A stretch of DNA of 18,701 bases from Dehalococcoidia bacterium (GCA_012965485.1 DTSF01000022.1:1-18701), one strand, 5' to 3'; shown: positions 1-7,881, numbered from the stretch's first letter. The notes: generated by a model from the letters alone, not told the origin. Numbers and translations: made by a program.

Positions 1-52
1 ATAGTCTGAGCCACTACATACCAATATAAAGGTACCGCCCTACCCCAACCGG
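1..52 (+). repeat. Repeat A, copy A1 (left-hand part)
   Basis: This is the first of four clear copies of a repeat whose conserved left part is about 52 bp, running from ATAGTC to AACCGG. Compared by eye, it differs from the copy at 3994 at 3 of 52 positions and from the copy at 7909 at 5. After AACCGG the similarity stops, so the right part with the GCCGACATTTT motifs is missing here. The copy begins at the window edge, so its true left end is not visible. It lies downstream of the SDR gene. Confidence 0.85.
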
Positions 53-191
53 CCTCTCACCCACTACTGGGGCGAAAGGTCAGGGAAAAGGGTAAGAGCT
101 AGTTGTCATGGCTATAGCAATTTGGTAGTTTTGATGAATCAAGCTTCCATCAGGTTCAAATTGAAGTGGTAGAGATGCTGGGTTTCGTTCC
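53..191. other. Gene-free stretch between repeat A1 and the SDR gene
   Basis: I see no gene here. The stretch contains GTCATGGCTATAGC near 113-126, which weakly recalls repeat B (GCTATA and ATGACA on the minus strand), but the spacing is shorter than in the true B copies. No convincing terminator hairpin with a T-tract follows the SDR stop. Confidence 0.4.
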
Positions 192-992
192 TCAATTTAG
201 GATTTTATCATCTATTTTTTGTGAAGCTATCATTCCTCCATCAACCAACAGGGTTTCCCCATTAACGTATTGGCCTAGATCCGATGATAAATATAAAACC
301 GCATTTGCTATATCACTTGGCAATCCACCTTTACCAGATGGTACAAATTCTTTTAAATCATCTGGGTTATGCGGTGGGCCATCTATCGAATCATCTTCAA
401 TGTCGGGTAGTTTATTCGAGATGGCTCCAGGAGCAATACAGTTTGCAGTAATATTTTTGCCAGCTAAGTCTGCGGCTATACCTTTTACCATTCTCCTTAA
501 TGCCATTTTAGCTGTACCATACGCAGTCCAATTTGGCATAGCGACATAAGAGTGAACACTTGATAAGCAGATTATTCTTCCACCTGTACCGCCCGAAATC
601 ATTTCTTTCGCAGCTCTTTGTGACGCAAAAAAATATCCTTTTAAGGACAAATTCATCATTCTGTCCCAGTAGATTTCATCTGTTTCGAAAAAAGGTCTTT
701 GTTGATCAGGAAAAATAGCATTGTTTACTAAAATATCAATTTGATTATGCTTTTCCATAAAGGAATCAAAAACTGAGTTTATTCCTTCAATGCTACTCAC
801 ATCACCTTTATGAAAAGTAGCATTCACTCCTTTATTAGAAATTATTTCCAGTAGTTTTTTGACGAATTCGTCATCTAAAATATCATTTATGCCAACATCC
901 GCACCTTCATTTGCTAAAGTTATTGCTATGCCGCGTCCTATTCCTTTTCTAGCTCCAGTAATTAGAACTTTTTTACCATCAAGTAATCTCAT
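192..992 (-). CDS. SDR family NAD(P)-dependent oxidoreductase
   Basis: A 266-residue classical short-chain dehydrogenase/reductase, predicted to be a soluble cytoplasmic enzyme that oxidises an alcohol or reduces a ketone. The substrate cannot be told. Visible motifs are the glycine-rich TGARKGIG (residues 12-19), NNA (90-92), and the catalytic set Asn114, Ser145, Tyr158 and Lys162. The C-terminal VNGETLLVDGG is typical of the family. The acidic Asp37 after the second beta strand suggests NAD(H) preference (inference). The frame stays open far upstream, but only the ATG at 992 fits: GGGGAG lies 6 nt before it and the family motif begins 11 residues in. The upstream extension would translate through the tRNA fragment. 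The gene stands alone between an A repeat and an A-like/tRNA junction. Confidence 0.93.
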   Translation of the reverse strand: MRLLDGKKVLITGARKGIGRGIAITLANEGADVGINDILDDEFVKKLLEIISNKGVNATFHKGDVSSIEGINSVFDSFMEKHNQIDILVNNAIFPDQQRPFFETDEIYWDRMMNLSLKGYFFASQRAAKEMISGGTGGRIICLSSVHSYVAMPNWTAYGTAKMALRRMVKGIAADLAGKNITANCIAPGAISNKLPDIEDDSIDGPPHNPDDLKEFVPSGKGGLPSDIANAVLYLSSDLGQYVNGETLLVDGGMIASQKIDDKILN

Positions 993-1120
993 TGGATTCT
1001 CCCCGAAATTTAGTTTTGTATTCCTGCTTGCCAATGGCTTGTTGAATACCCGATCGGTGAAAGTGTAAACCATTTGTAGACCAATGAAATTGCGATTAGA
1101 TGCGTAAGGATGCGTAAGTA

Positions 1121-1152
1121 CAGTAGGGTTTCGAGTCCCTTCCTGGGCGCCA
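1121..1152 (+). pseudogene. tRNA 3'-end fragment (T-arm, acceptor strand, CCA)
   Basis: The bases read as the 3' part of a tRNA: a T-arm-like AGGG-TTTCGAGT-CCCT, then CCTGGGC, G and CCA. A full tRNA would need GCCCAGG at its 5' end, and nothing like that or an anticodon arm is found in the preceding 90 bases. The T-loop carries an extra T compared with the usual GGTTCGAGTCC, so the piece has decayed. The isotype cannot be assigned. tRNA 3' ends are the usual target of tyrosine-recombinase elements, and an A-like repeat follows within 9 bases. Confidence 0.6.
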
Positions 1153-1160
1153 CTATTTCT

Positions 1161-1199
1161 GCCCCTACCCTGTTGGTTCTGCCGACATTTTACCGACCA
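1161..1199 (+). repeat. A-like repeat (right-hand part), joined to the tRNA 3' end
   Basis: The stretch GCCCCTACCC, then GGTTCTGCCGACATTTTACC, matches the right half of repeat A (CCCTACCCC, CCGGTT, CTGCCGACATTTTGCCGAC). The left 30 bases of A are replaced by the tRNA 3' end. Both GCCGACATTTT-type direct repeats are recognisable, the second as ACCGACC. I infer a remnant attachment-site junction. Confidence 0.6.
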
Positions 1200-1360
1200 A
1201 ATTCTCGACACAACCTGATATCAATCAGAAAATATGGCATTAGAAATGAAGTTTCAATGTACAACCAGTCACGAAAAGATATTCCTCAACATAGGGCAAC
1301 AGGGTGTGACTAAAATCCCTCCTTCGTCACCAATCACCAAGAATCGTCCAAAGGCCCCAC

Positions 1361-2425
1361 TCACTCTCCCTTTGCGCCTGAGAGGTCCCTACGTTGGAAA
1401 AGCCACATTGAAACCACGAGCATTACTACAGAATAAGCAAGTATCACTAAGAAGGCCTGAAGCATATCTGGCGCCTCTGCACCTTTCAAGGCCACGGCTG
1501 CTTTTGAGTCTCCTAAAGAAATCCATTCTCTAACATTCGAACTCAGAAGACCTTCATTGATCCTTTCAAATTTTTCGGAAATAGCCAGCAGCGCGGGTAT
1601 CACCATAGCTTCTGCCACATATGTCATGACCGACAGGGAAATCCCTTGAGCGGTTGACTGAGTCAAAACGACAAAGAAGGTTCCAAGACATATATATGGG
1701 ACGGTCGCGTAAAGAGCTTTACCAATAAACTTACCAAACGTCGACAGGACTGATGGCCACGTATCTCCCTCGGGCAATATTATAAGTGATACTCCCTCGT
1801 CGGGAGGAATTATCCCAGCTAAAATACTGGACACAATGTTAAGTAGCACCATAACGGCCAACCATCCAAAAGCTACCAGAACACACAAAACCAGCTTGGC
1901 AGATATAAGCTGCCAGCGCCCCAGTCCTCTCGAGACGACAATCCTCAGGGTTCCCCATCCATATTCTGATCCCAGCAAGGAGGCCGATAGGATCATGATT
2001 AGCATAAAGGGTAATCCAGTCAGAAATACTAGGTAGATACTTCCCACAATACTCGTTGGCAGGACGAACATGAAAAATTTTTCGGGTTCGTAAGCGTAGT
2101 CTGAACACTCTTTCGGTCCCCATTCAGCTATTTCTCCCTCAACTATCAAACGTTCTTCTATTGAAAGCGGTTGGATTCTTTCTTGGAGACGTCCATCGAG
2201 CAGATCGGAACAGGACACCTGTACGGTGGTCGTATCACCGGTATACAGGTAATCAGAGAGGAAAGTGTTGGTCCCCTCTCCCTCTGTTATGTGATAGACA
2301 GCATAAAATCCCCAAAGAAATGCCTGCGAAACAAGAACTATTACAGCAAGCAGTATCCACGGTAGCCACCGGCGTCTCAGCTTGAACCACTCACCTTCTA
2401 TCAGGGTCAGAAGATGAGCGATCAC
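1361..2425 (-). CDS. ABC-2 type transporter permease
   Basis: A 354-residue integral membrane protein, predicted to form the membrane path of the exporter whose ATPase is encoded just upstream. About six membrane segments are visible, near residues 20-44, 117-150, 170-205, 233-260, 262-285 and 325-345. The N-terminal cytoplasmic EGEWFKLRRRW is typical of ABC-2 permeases that start by pairing with their ATPase. A large acidic outer loop (about 45-115) contains two cysteines, Cys72 and Cys107, that could form a disulfide. Its ATG overlaps the stop of the ATPase gene in an ATGA overlap, so the two are translationally coupled. The exported substrate is unknown. ABC-2 pairs of this kind export lipids, peptides or antibiotics. 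Confidence 0.9.
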   Translation of the reverse strand: MIAHLLTLIEGEWFKLRRRWLPWILLAVIVLVSQAFLWGFYAVYHITEGEGTNTFLSDYLYTGDTTTVQVSCSDLLDGRLQERIQPLSIEERLIVEGEIAEWGPKECSDYAYEPEKFFMFVLPTSIVGSIYLVFLTGLPFMLIMILSASLLGSEYGWGTLRIVVSRGLGRWQLISAKLVLCVLVAFGWLAVMVLLNIVSSILAGIIPPDEGVSLIILPEGDTWPSVLSTFGKFIGKALYATVPYICLGTFFVVLTQSTAQGISLSVMTYVAEAMVIPALLAISEKFERINEGLLSSNVREWISLGDSKAAVALKGAEAPDMLQAFLVILAYSVVMLVVSMWLFQRRDLSGAKGE

Positions 2426-3342
2426 TGTAAACCCTCATTCCCACTGCCAGTAACTTCCAGAAAGTACTCTTCGAGGGATTTTCGAATAGGCACCATTTCG
2501 GCCACATACACCTCTGCATTTGCTAAGGCTGCGGTCAGCTCGGCCGAACGTTCAATCGGTGCAGTAATCAAAAGTGAATCTTCATCCATGGATATATCCT
2601 CAACCCAGCCTGGGGTCGATAGCAACTGAAGTGCCTTGCTGTTGTCAGTAGTTTTTATACGTATTTGTTCGCTTCCAGCCGTAGCAATTAACTGAGAAAC
2701 TTCACCTTGGGCAATGAGTCTACCTTTTGAAATAATTGTTACGCTGTCACAAACTTGCTCCACCTCATGAAGCAGGTGGCTGGAGAGAAGTACCGTTCTA
2801 CTACCGTCCCCTAGACTCTTGATCAATTCTCGCACCTCAATCATTCCCTCAGGGTCCAAACCATTGGTAGGCTCGTCTAGAAACACGAGGTCAGGGTCCC
2901 CTAGGAGGGATAAAGCGATCCCAAGACGCTGTTTCATACCATACGAGTAGGTCCGAAACAAATCGTCCCCCCTGCCCGCGAGTCCAACACGATCAACCAA
3001 ACTCTCAAGCTCCTCTTCTGACCCTCTCCCGGATGTCATCTGGAAATATCTCAGATTCTGGTATCCTGAAAGATAAGGGTAGAATGACGAGTTTTCGACA
3101 AGCGCCCCAACCCGCCGTAATAACTCCCGATGACCATGGTTATAACCGAACAGACTAAAGGTTCCGGAAGTAGGTGCCTGGAGTCCCAGTAGCAGTCCCA
3201 TCGTAGTTGTCTTGCCGGAACCATTTGGCCCAAGTAGTCCATAGACGCGGCCTCGGCGTATCTCCATTGAGAGATCATCCACGGCTACAACATTCTTGTA
3301 TCGTTTGGTCAACCTATCGGTTTGTATTACAAATTCATCCAT
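2422..3342 (-). CDS. ABC transporter ATP-binding protein (BcrA-like, ABC-2 type)
   Basis: A 306-residue ATPase that would power the permease encoded immediately downstream. It shows Walker A GPNGSGKTT (38-46), the signature helix as YSYGMKQR (132-139) in place of LSGGQ, Walker B LVFLDE (152-157) with the D-loop NGLDPEG, and the switch histidine His189 in SSHLLHE. The Q-loop glutamine is replaced by glutamate in ALVENSSFYP. The signature and Q-loop variants are both common in the BcrA-like group of antimicrobial or lipid exporters. The C-terminal ~85 residues form the usual accessory domain. The start at 3342 has no strong Shine-Dalgarno sequence, but the family begins at this point. Repeat B1, with TATAAT on the minus strand at 3408-3413, lies about 65 bp upstream and may be its promoter. 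Confidence 0.94.
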   Translation of the reverse strand: MDEFVIQTDRLTKRYKNVVAVDDLSMEIRRGRVYGLLGPNGSGKTTTMGLLLGLQAPTSGTFSLFGYNHGHRELLRRVGALVENSSFYPYLSGYQNLRYFQMTSGRGSEEELESLVDRVGLAGRGDDLFRTYSYGMKQRLGIALSLLGDPDLVFLDEPTNGLDPEGMIEVRELIKSLGDGSRTVLLSSHLLHEVEQVCDSVTIISKGRLIAQGEVSQLIATAGSEQIRIKTTDNSKALQLLSTPGWVEDISMDEDSLLITAPIERSAELTAALANAEVYVAEMVPIRKSLEEYFLEVTGSGNEGLQ

Positions 3343-3376
3343 TAAGGATTGAGCAAACTTTTTTTTCAGTCATTTA

Positions 3377-3420
3377 TGTTGTTTCCAGTGTTCTGTGTCA
3401 TATGCGTATTATAGCTATTT
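3377..3420 (+). repeat. Repeat B, copy B1 (possible minus-strand promoter)
   Basis: This is one of four copies of a ~42-bp repeat. Its pieces are TGTTGTTT, CAGTGTTCTGTGTCATATGC and ATTATAGCTATT. On the minus strand it contains a perfect TATAAT (3408-3413) about 65 bp upstream of the ABC ATPase start. ATAGCTAT is a perfect 8-bp palindrome. The neighbouring ATGCGCAT palindrome of copies B3 and B4 has one change here (ATGCGTAT). No good -35 box is seen at the usual distance. Confidence 0.7.
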
Positions 3421-3525
3421 GATAAGAGGAGCCATTCTACTTGCAGCTAATTTGAGATGGACAGATCTTAGCCTCACTGAGTTTGATGTGACAAATTAAA
3501 ATTGATTACACCGAAAAAATTGATT

Positions 3526-3545
3526 GAAAATCAACGATGATTTTC
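3526..3545. promoter_or_regulatory. Perfect 8-bp inverted repeat upstream of the enolase fragment
   Basis: GAAAATCA (3526-3533), a 4-base loop ACGA and TGATTTTC (3538-3545) form a perfect palindrome in an AT-rich leader 48 bp before the ATG at 3594. It could be an operator or a weak hairpin. It lacks a T-tract and lies upstream of a gene, so a terminator is less likely. Confidence 0.35.
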
Positions 3546-3593
3546 TTAATATTGGGGTTAAGTGAATTAAAGCGGGTTTGCTGGAGTTTATAA

Positions 3594-3905
3594 ATGAGTA
3601 GTACACCAATCATCAGGAAGATACAGTTAACCAGGTACAGGTTTCCATTTGATGATGTTGGGCATGATCTGACTTTTGCTATGGGTCCTTTCTATCAACC
3701 CGGTGGTAAGGGATATCGGACTGTCCTGGGCATTCGTATCTGTACAGATGCTGGAATAAACGGGGAATACATGAGCATTGCTCCCGGAACTCTCGAGCAA
3801 ATTCAATCATTTGGCCCTTTTTTGATTGGTAAGAATGGTCTTGAACGGGAGTTAATATACAACCAAATAAACAAACCTCTAACGTTCACTTATCCGAATA
3901 AATAA
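3594..3905 (+). pseudogene. Truncated enolase-superfamily (mandelate racemase/muconate lactonizing) protein, N-terminal part
   Basis: The 103 residues match the N-terminal capping domain of enolase-superfamily enzymes. Recognisable parts are GPFYQPGGKGYRTVLGIRI, TDAGINGEY, the APGTLEQIQSFGPFLIGKN block and LERELIYNQI. Family members are about 370-400 residues. The whole C-terminal barrel, with its Lys and Asp/Glu metal and catalytic residues, is missing, so no activity is expected. Similarity ends at about residue 92, and the last ~11 residues (KPLTFTYPNK) look like read-through into unrelated DNA. The start is intact, with GGAG 8 nt before the ATG. Repeat A2 begins 88 bp after the stop, which suggests the 3' part was lost in the event that placed A2 here. 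Paralog expansion of this family is known from SAR202 bacteria. Confidence 0.75.
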
Positions 3906-3993
3906 ATCTATCTCATTGGATAATAAGCCGTTCTATCAGAAGTTTCGAGAAATAATAAACTTTCTTCCAGAATAGTTCCCAAATCCAATAAAA

Positions 3994-4068
3994 ATAGTCC
4001 GAGCCACTACATACCAATATAAAGGTGTCGCCCTACCCCAACCGGTTCATTTCTGCCGACATTTTGCC
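3994..4068 (+). repeat. Repeat A, copy A2
   Basis: The left 52 bp (3994-4045) match A1 at 49 of 52 positions. The right part continues as TTCATTTCTGCCGACATTTT and breaks off at GCC, inside the second GCCGACATTTT unit, before any recombinase codons. The left boundary at AATAGTCC is shared with copy A3, while the right boundary differs. That pattern fits a fixed element end with variable internal deletion. Confidence 0.88.
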
Positions 4069-4094
4069 TAATATGTGAATACCATCGCTAAGAC

Positions 4095-5555
4095 CTAATT
4101 CTCCTTAGCTGTTCCGACGAAGGAAGCCACAGCGGCCATCAGAGTTAATCCAATACAAACCCAGAAAGTATTTCGTAAGCCCATTGTGAACGCGGTCAAT
4201 ATAGATAGGTCACTTGCTTCGTTTATCGCGGAAAGAGTTGGAGGGTGCCCCAATGACCCCATGGTCCCTGTAACAATCGCAGTAGATACTGCGATACCGA
4301 CAACATTTCCAGAGTTTCTAACTAAATTCGTAAATGATGATATTACGCCATAACTAGTAGGAGAAACGACACTCAATATAGAACTATTGTTGGAGGGCCA
4401 AAAAGTTCCTGAACCAAGTGTTTGAACAACCATTCCCACTAGAACTACCATAAGAGATTCTTTCACATCGAGATTAACCAGTATTAGTAACCCAACAGCA
4501 GCCATCAGCATTCCACCCACATTAAATATGCGCCAGCCGTATCTATCAGAAAGCCGACCGCTTACTGGTCCTGCTATGACCATACAAAATGCGCTGGGGA
4601 CTATTATCCATCCAATCGCTGACGGACTAAACCCGAGAACGAATTGAAGATAGAATGGGATAAGAAACCTTACGGGTTGAGTTCCCAAAAACGATAACCA
4701 GTTTGCTAAAACTCCAGTGGCAAAGAGGCCGGTGCCAAACAGTCTGAGATCCAACATCGGGGATTCAACAAACAATTCCCACCAAATGAAAAACCCCCCT
4801 GATGCCAAAAAAATTCCGAATGCCGTAATCACAGACAATGAATCCCAGCCATAACGCGATCCAAGAGTTATTGCCAGTAGTAGCGAAATCAATGTGGCTG
4901 CAGAAAAGGCAGCACCTAACCAGTCGAAGTGATCATTTGTATCGTCCCCTCCCCCACTACGCGCAGTATCCAAAATAAGCATAGCCGCTATTAAGGACAC
5001 TACTCCTAAGCCAGTAGTCGCGTATAGAACCGACTCCCAACCAAGGTAATCGACCAAAAAGCCTCCTATAGCCGGTCCAGCAACCGCCCCTATCCCAACC
5101 ACACTCATCGTTAGGCCAAGGGCTTTTCCTCTATCTCTGTCACCGAAAGCAGATATTACCATTGCCATTGAGGTACCTTGAGTCATTGCCGAACCAACAC
5201 CTTGAAGTATTTTGGCACCTATCAATAATTCAATGTTGAGAGACATTGCTGCAAGGAATCCTCCTGTTGTAAATACTATGAATCCAAGCAAATATATATT
5301 TTTTCTTCCCATAATGTCAGAAAGGCGTCCCATAGGTAATAACAGCGCGGCGATGGTCAATCCATATCCAATGACAATCCATTGAGTGGTTGGCAAATCA
5401 GTATTGAAGTGGTCAGCAATCGAAGGAAGTGCTACATTCATGCCGCCGTGGTCAAATACTGAAGTAAACAACCCGACGGAGACAGCAAAAAGAACCCACC
5501 ATTTATAGCTAACGCGATTTCCGAGGGGGTTTCTCTTAATATAATTGCTTATCAT
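4095..5555 (-). CDS. MFS transporter, DHA2 family (14-TM multidrug exporter type)
   Basis: About 486 residues, dominated by hydrophobic segments consistent with 14 membrane helices. It is predicted to be a proton-driven exporter in the cytoplasmic membrane. Visible family signatures are NVALPSIADHFNTDLPTTQW after helix 1, the loop 2-3 motif GRLSDIMGRKNIYLLGF, and the helix 5 region GIGAVAGPAIGGFLVDYLGW (antiporter motif C type). The first two match DHA2 drug efflux carriers, but the substrate is unknown. I prefer the ATG at 5555 (GGAG 10 nt upstream, 17 residues before helix 1). An ATG at 5639 would add 28 residues with a weaker ribosome site. A short inverted repeat (GCTAAG 4087-4092, CTTAGC 4104-4109) spans the stop codon. 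The gene stands alone between repeat A2 and a degenerate A-like site. Confidence 0.9.
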   Translation of the reverse strand: MISNYIKRNPLGNRVSYKWWVLFAVSVGLFTSVFDHGGMNVALPSIADHFNTDLPTTQWIVIGYGLTIAALLLPMGRLSDIMGRKNIYLLGFIVFTTGGFLAAMSLNIELLIGAKILQGVGSAMTQGTSMAMVISAFGDRDRGKALGLTMSVVGIGAVAGPAIGGFLVDYLGWESVLYATTGLGVVSLIAAMLILDTARSGGGDDTNDHFDWLGAAFSAATLISLLLAITLGSRYGWDSLSVITAFGIFLASGGFFIWWELFVESPMLDLRLFGTGLFATGVLANWLSFLGTQPVRFLIPFYLQFVLGFSPSAIGWIIVPSAFCMVIAGPVSGRLSDRYGWRIFNVGGMLMAAVGLLILVNLDVKESLMVVLVGMVVQTLGSGTFWPSNNSSILSVVSPTSYGVISSFTNLVRNSGNVVGIAVSTAIVTGTMGSLGHPPTLSAINEASDLSILTAFTMGLRNTFWVCIGLTLMAAVASFVGTAKEN

Positions 5556-6004
5556 TCGTGGGGCACTCCAAGATTGCTCTGCGAATGGTACAGCAGAGGT
5601 AATAAGTTTACGAAAGGTACCGAACCGCAGATAAATCATTAGTGATAAGTTCCGCTATGTAATCCCCAAGTTTCGGATCCCTTAGGCTGGTTAACTGGTC
5701 CTGCTTTAGGACCACAACACACTTCACGGTAGAAACTAATTGGTACCTGCCATTTTGTCTTACGGCAGGCCACTAATTTATATTTCTAAGCGAGTGTCGG
5801 TAGTTGGTCGGAAACTGTAACCACCCTATATAGAGGCACTACCCCTTCCAGGGTTCGCACCGACGAGATTGCAGCTTGACACCCCTTCGTGCGTACCCCA
5901 TTTATCTACCCCTAACAGAGCGATTTCCAATCACACGTGTGTTAGTCAAAATGTTACTATTCGCCCATGTTCATCAAAATCATCGGAATCATCAAAACTA
6001 GCCC
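5556..6004. other. Gene-free stretch with two hairpins
   Basis: No gene is seen. Two inverted repeats stand out: TGGTCCT (5696-5702) with AGGACCA (5708-5714) around a 5-base loop, and CCTGCC (5746-5751) with GGCAGG (5764-5769) around 12 bases. Neither has a following T-tract. GTGTCGG and GGTCGGAAAC near 5794-5814 recall, on the opposite strand, the GCCGAC motifs of repeat A. The stretch holds the 5' region of both the MFS gene (-) and the polymerase gene (+). I could not identify a convincing promoter for either. Confidence 0.45.
5825..5863 (+). repeat. Degenerate A-like site
   Basis: The series CTATATAGAGGCAC, TACCCC, TTCCAGGGTTCGCAC, CGACG follows the same order as repeat A (CAATATAAAGGTACC, TACCCC, AACCGGTTCA, CCGAC). 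A gap is needed in two places. The resemblance is partial and judged by eye, so it may be a decayed copy or chance. Confidence 0.35.
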
Positions 6005-7723
6005 TTGATTCAATACATAGCGGATATCGAACAGGCCAGTATTGCAGTAAAAAAACTTGTGTCTGAGAGTGAAGTAGGCCTGGATATAGAGACTACAGGA
6101 CTTGATCCAATCCTCGACAAAATCAGGCTTGTCCAGATTTCAACTCCCCTCAACACATATGTAATCGATATGTATCATGTCCCGATCAGCGTGCTGAACC
6201 CGGTCCTCACTGGTGGTCCGATAAAGGTGATTCACAATGCCAAGTTTGATGCAGGATTTCTCTACACGGCTTCAGAGGGGATAATGGCTGAACCAATTTT
6301 TGACACGATGATCACGGATCAAGTGTTGCACCATCGTGGTTATGCCAGAAGTTTGAAGGACGTGTCCATAGAATATCTGGATATAGATCTGGATAAAGAA
6401 AACCAAACTTCCGACTGGGGAGCTGAGCACCTGTCAGAGGCACAGATCCAGTATGCCGCGCAGGATGCCAGCGTTTTGCTTCCACTGAAGCATATTCTGG
6501 AAGAGAAGGCAGTGGAGCTTCAGATAACGGCAGTTGTAAACCTTGAGAATCGATTAGTTCCAGCGATCTGCTGGATGGAAAGATCCGGCGTTAATTTAGA
6601 CAGCAATCTTTGGGATGAGCTGGTCAAATCAGCTGAGGCCAAGGCTGTTCGACTCAAAGAGGAGCTTAACCTGTCCGTGGCAGAACACACTTCCTCGGGC
6701 CTCGATTTGTTCGGCAATGCGGCTGTTTCTGTAAACTGGGATTCGCCCGCGCAGGTGAGGAAGCTTCTGAGCGATCTGGGTGTCAAGATTGAGAACACGA
6801 GACATTCAACTCTGGAGGCGAATAGAGGTAAGCATCCCGTCGTAGCACTTTTGCTTGATTACCGTGGGGCTGCAAAAAAAGTCAGCACTTACGGAACTGA
6901 CTGGGAAAAACATGTTCATCCAACCAGCAGGCGAATTCATGCAAACTGGGTGCAGATAGGCTCCGCGACAGGGCGGATGTCATGTAAGGACCCTAACATG
7001 CAGAACCTCCCCCGGGAGGCCGCTTACAGGAATTGCTTCCGTGCCGCTCCCGGTTGTGTGCTGATAAAGGCGGATTACGAGCAGATCGAGTTAAGACTGG
7101 CGGCCGAGATAGCTCCTGACGTCCGAATGAAAAAAGCGTTTTACGAGGGGCGGGATCTTCACTCTGTCACCGCATCATACCTCTTAGGCAAACCGGAAAC
7201 AGAAGCTGTTACAGATTCACAGAGACAGATGGCGAAAGCTGTTAACTTCGGATTGATTTTCGGTATGGGAGCAAGGGGTTTATCTTCGTATGCCCAGAAT
7301 AATTTCCGAGTCAAAATGGATGAACATGAAGCGGCAGAAATCCGGCGGCGCTATTTTGAGGCTTACTCGGGAATCAAGAACTGGCATGAGTTGCAAAGCA
7401 GGAAACTAGAGACCAGAACAATCCTCGGGAGACACCGGATACTTGAGGGCGAGCGTGATTACACCAACAGACTTAATTCCCCAATACAGGGATCTGCCGC
7501 TGACGGCCTGAAGCTTGCTCTCATAAAGCTATGGGAAACCCGACATCGGGTAAATGCTTATCCAGTTCTGACTGTTCATGACGAAATAGTTATTGAAGCT
7601 CCGAAGGAGCTGGCCGGGAAGGCGGCAGAGTGGTTGAAGAGATGCATGGAAGATGGCATGGGAGAATTCCTTCAGGATGTACCGGTGGCAGTAGACATAA
7701 CCGCCAAAGAGTCCTGGGGCTGA
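6005..7723 (+). CDS. Bifunctional 3'-5' exonuclease/DNA polymerase (family A)
   Basis: A 572-residue DNA polymerase with proofreading but without the 5'-3' exonuclease domain of housekeeping Pol I. The DEDDy exonuclease residues are complete: Asp27 and Glu29 (DIETTG), Asp82 (HNAKFD), Tyr150 and Asp154 (YAAQD). Polymerase motifs are also complete: GRMSCKDPNMQNLPR (323-337), motif A with Asp357 (ADYEQIELR), motif B RQMAKAVNFGLIFG (407-420) with Lys411 and Phe415, and motif C with His525, Asp526, Glu527 (VHDE). Phe415 matches the E. coli Phe762 position. The length fits stand-alone exo-pol proteins of phages and several bacterial phyla, used in repair or element replication. The start is TTG at 6005 with only a weak ribosome site, chosen because the exonuclease fold begins there and no nearby ATG fits. 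It lies just before repeat A3 and a recombinase fragment. Its base composition looks richer in G+C than the flanking MFS and TlpA genes. Confidence 0.95.
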   Translation: MIQYIADIEQASIAVKKLVSESEVGLDIETTGLDPILDKIRLVQISTPLNTYVIDMYHVPISVLNPVLTGGPIKVIHNAKFDAGFLYTASEGIMAEPIFDTMITDQVLHHRGYARSLKDVSIEYLDIDLDKENQTSDWGAEHLSEAQIQYAAQDASVLLPLKHILEEKAVELQITAVVNLENRLVPAICWMERSGVNLDSNLWDELVKSAEAKAVRLKEELNLSVAEHTSSGLDLFGNAAVSVNWDSPAQVRKLLSDLGVKIENTRHSTLEANRGKHPVVALLLDYRGAAKKVSTYGTDWEKHVHPTSRRIHANWVQIGSATGRMSCKDPNMQNLPREAAYRNCFRAAPGCVLIKADYEQIELRLAAEIAPDVRMKKAFYEGRDLHSVTASYLLGKPETEAVTDSQRQMAKAVNFGLIFGMGARGLSSYAQNNFRVKMDEHEAAEIRRRYFEAYSGIKNWHELQSRKLETRTILGRHRILEGERDYTNRLNSPIQGSAADGLKLALIKLWETRHRVNAYPVLTVHDEIVIEAPKELAGKAAEWLKRCMEDGMGEFLQDVPVAVDITAKESWG

Positions 7724-7764
7724 AAGATGCGTTAACTTCTAAACACATATATTGCAGAACACTT

Positions 7765-7881
7765 ATGACTAGACCCCTTACGAAAAAACAGAAATCTAGG
7801 CGAGTGAAAATGGAGCTTAGACAATTCAGGGCCCTCGACTCAATCTTGAAGAAAGTGATTGGTGTGAAGAATCGGATTTAA
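7765..7881 (+). CDS. Small basic hypothetical protein (38 aa)
   Basis: A short frame beginning MTRPLTKKQKSRRVKMELRQ and rich in Lys/Arg, located 41 bp after the polymerase stop and ending 27 bp before repeat A3. No family is recognised. The ribosome site is weak. The basic composition would suit a small nucleic-acid-binding protein, but a chance ORF is as likely. Confidence 0.25.
   Translation: MTRPLTKKQKSRRVKMELRQFRALDSILKKVIGVKNRI

Noticed and set aside
100..130. Fifth copy of repeat B
   Set aside because: Only short pieces (TTGTCATG, CTATAGC) match, and their spacing is about six bases too short, so chance cannot be excluded.
993..1211. N-terminal extension of the SDR to 339 residues
   Set aside because: The extension would translate through the tRNA fragment and A-like repeat. 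The strong ribosome site and family start place the true ATG at 992.
5840..5870. Second tRNA 3' end (GGGTTCGCACC)
   Set aside because: The T-loop would read TTCGC, lacking the required A58, and the flanking bases do not pair as a T-stem or acceptor.
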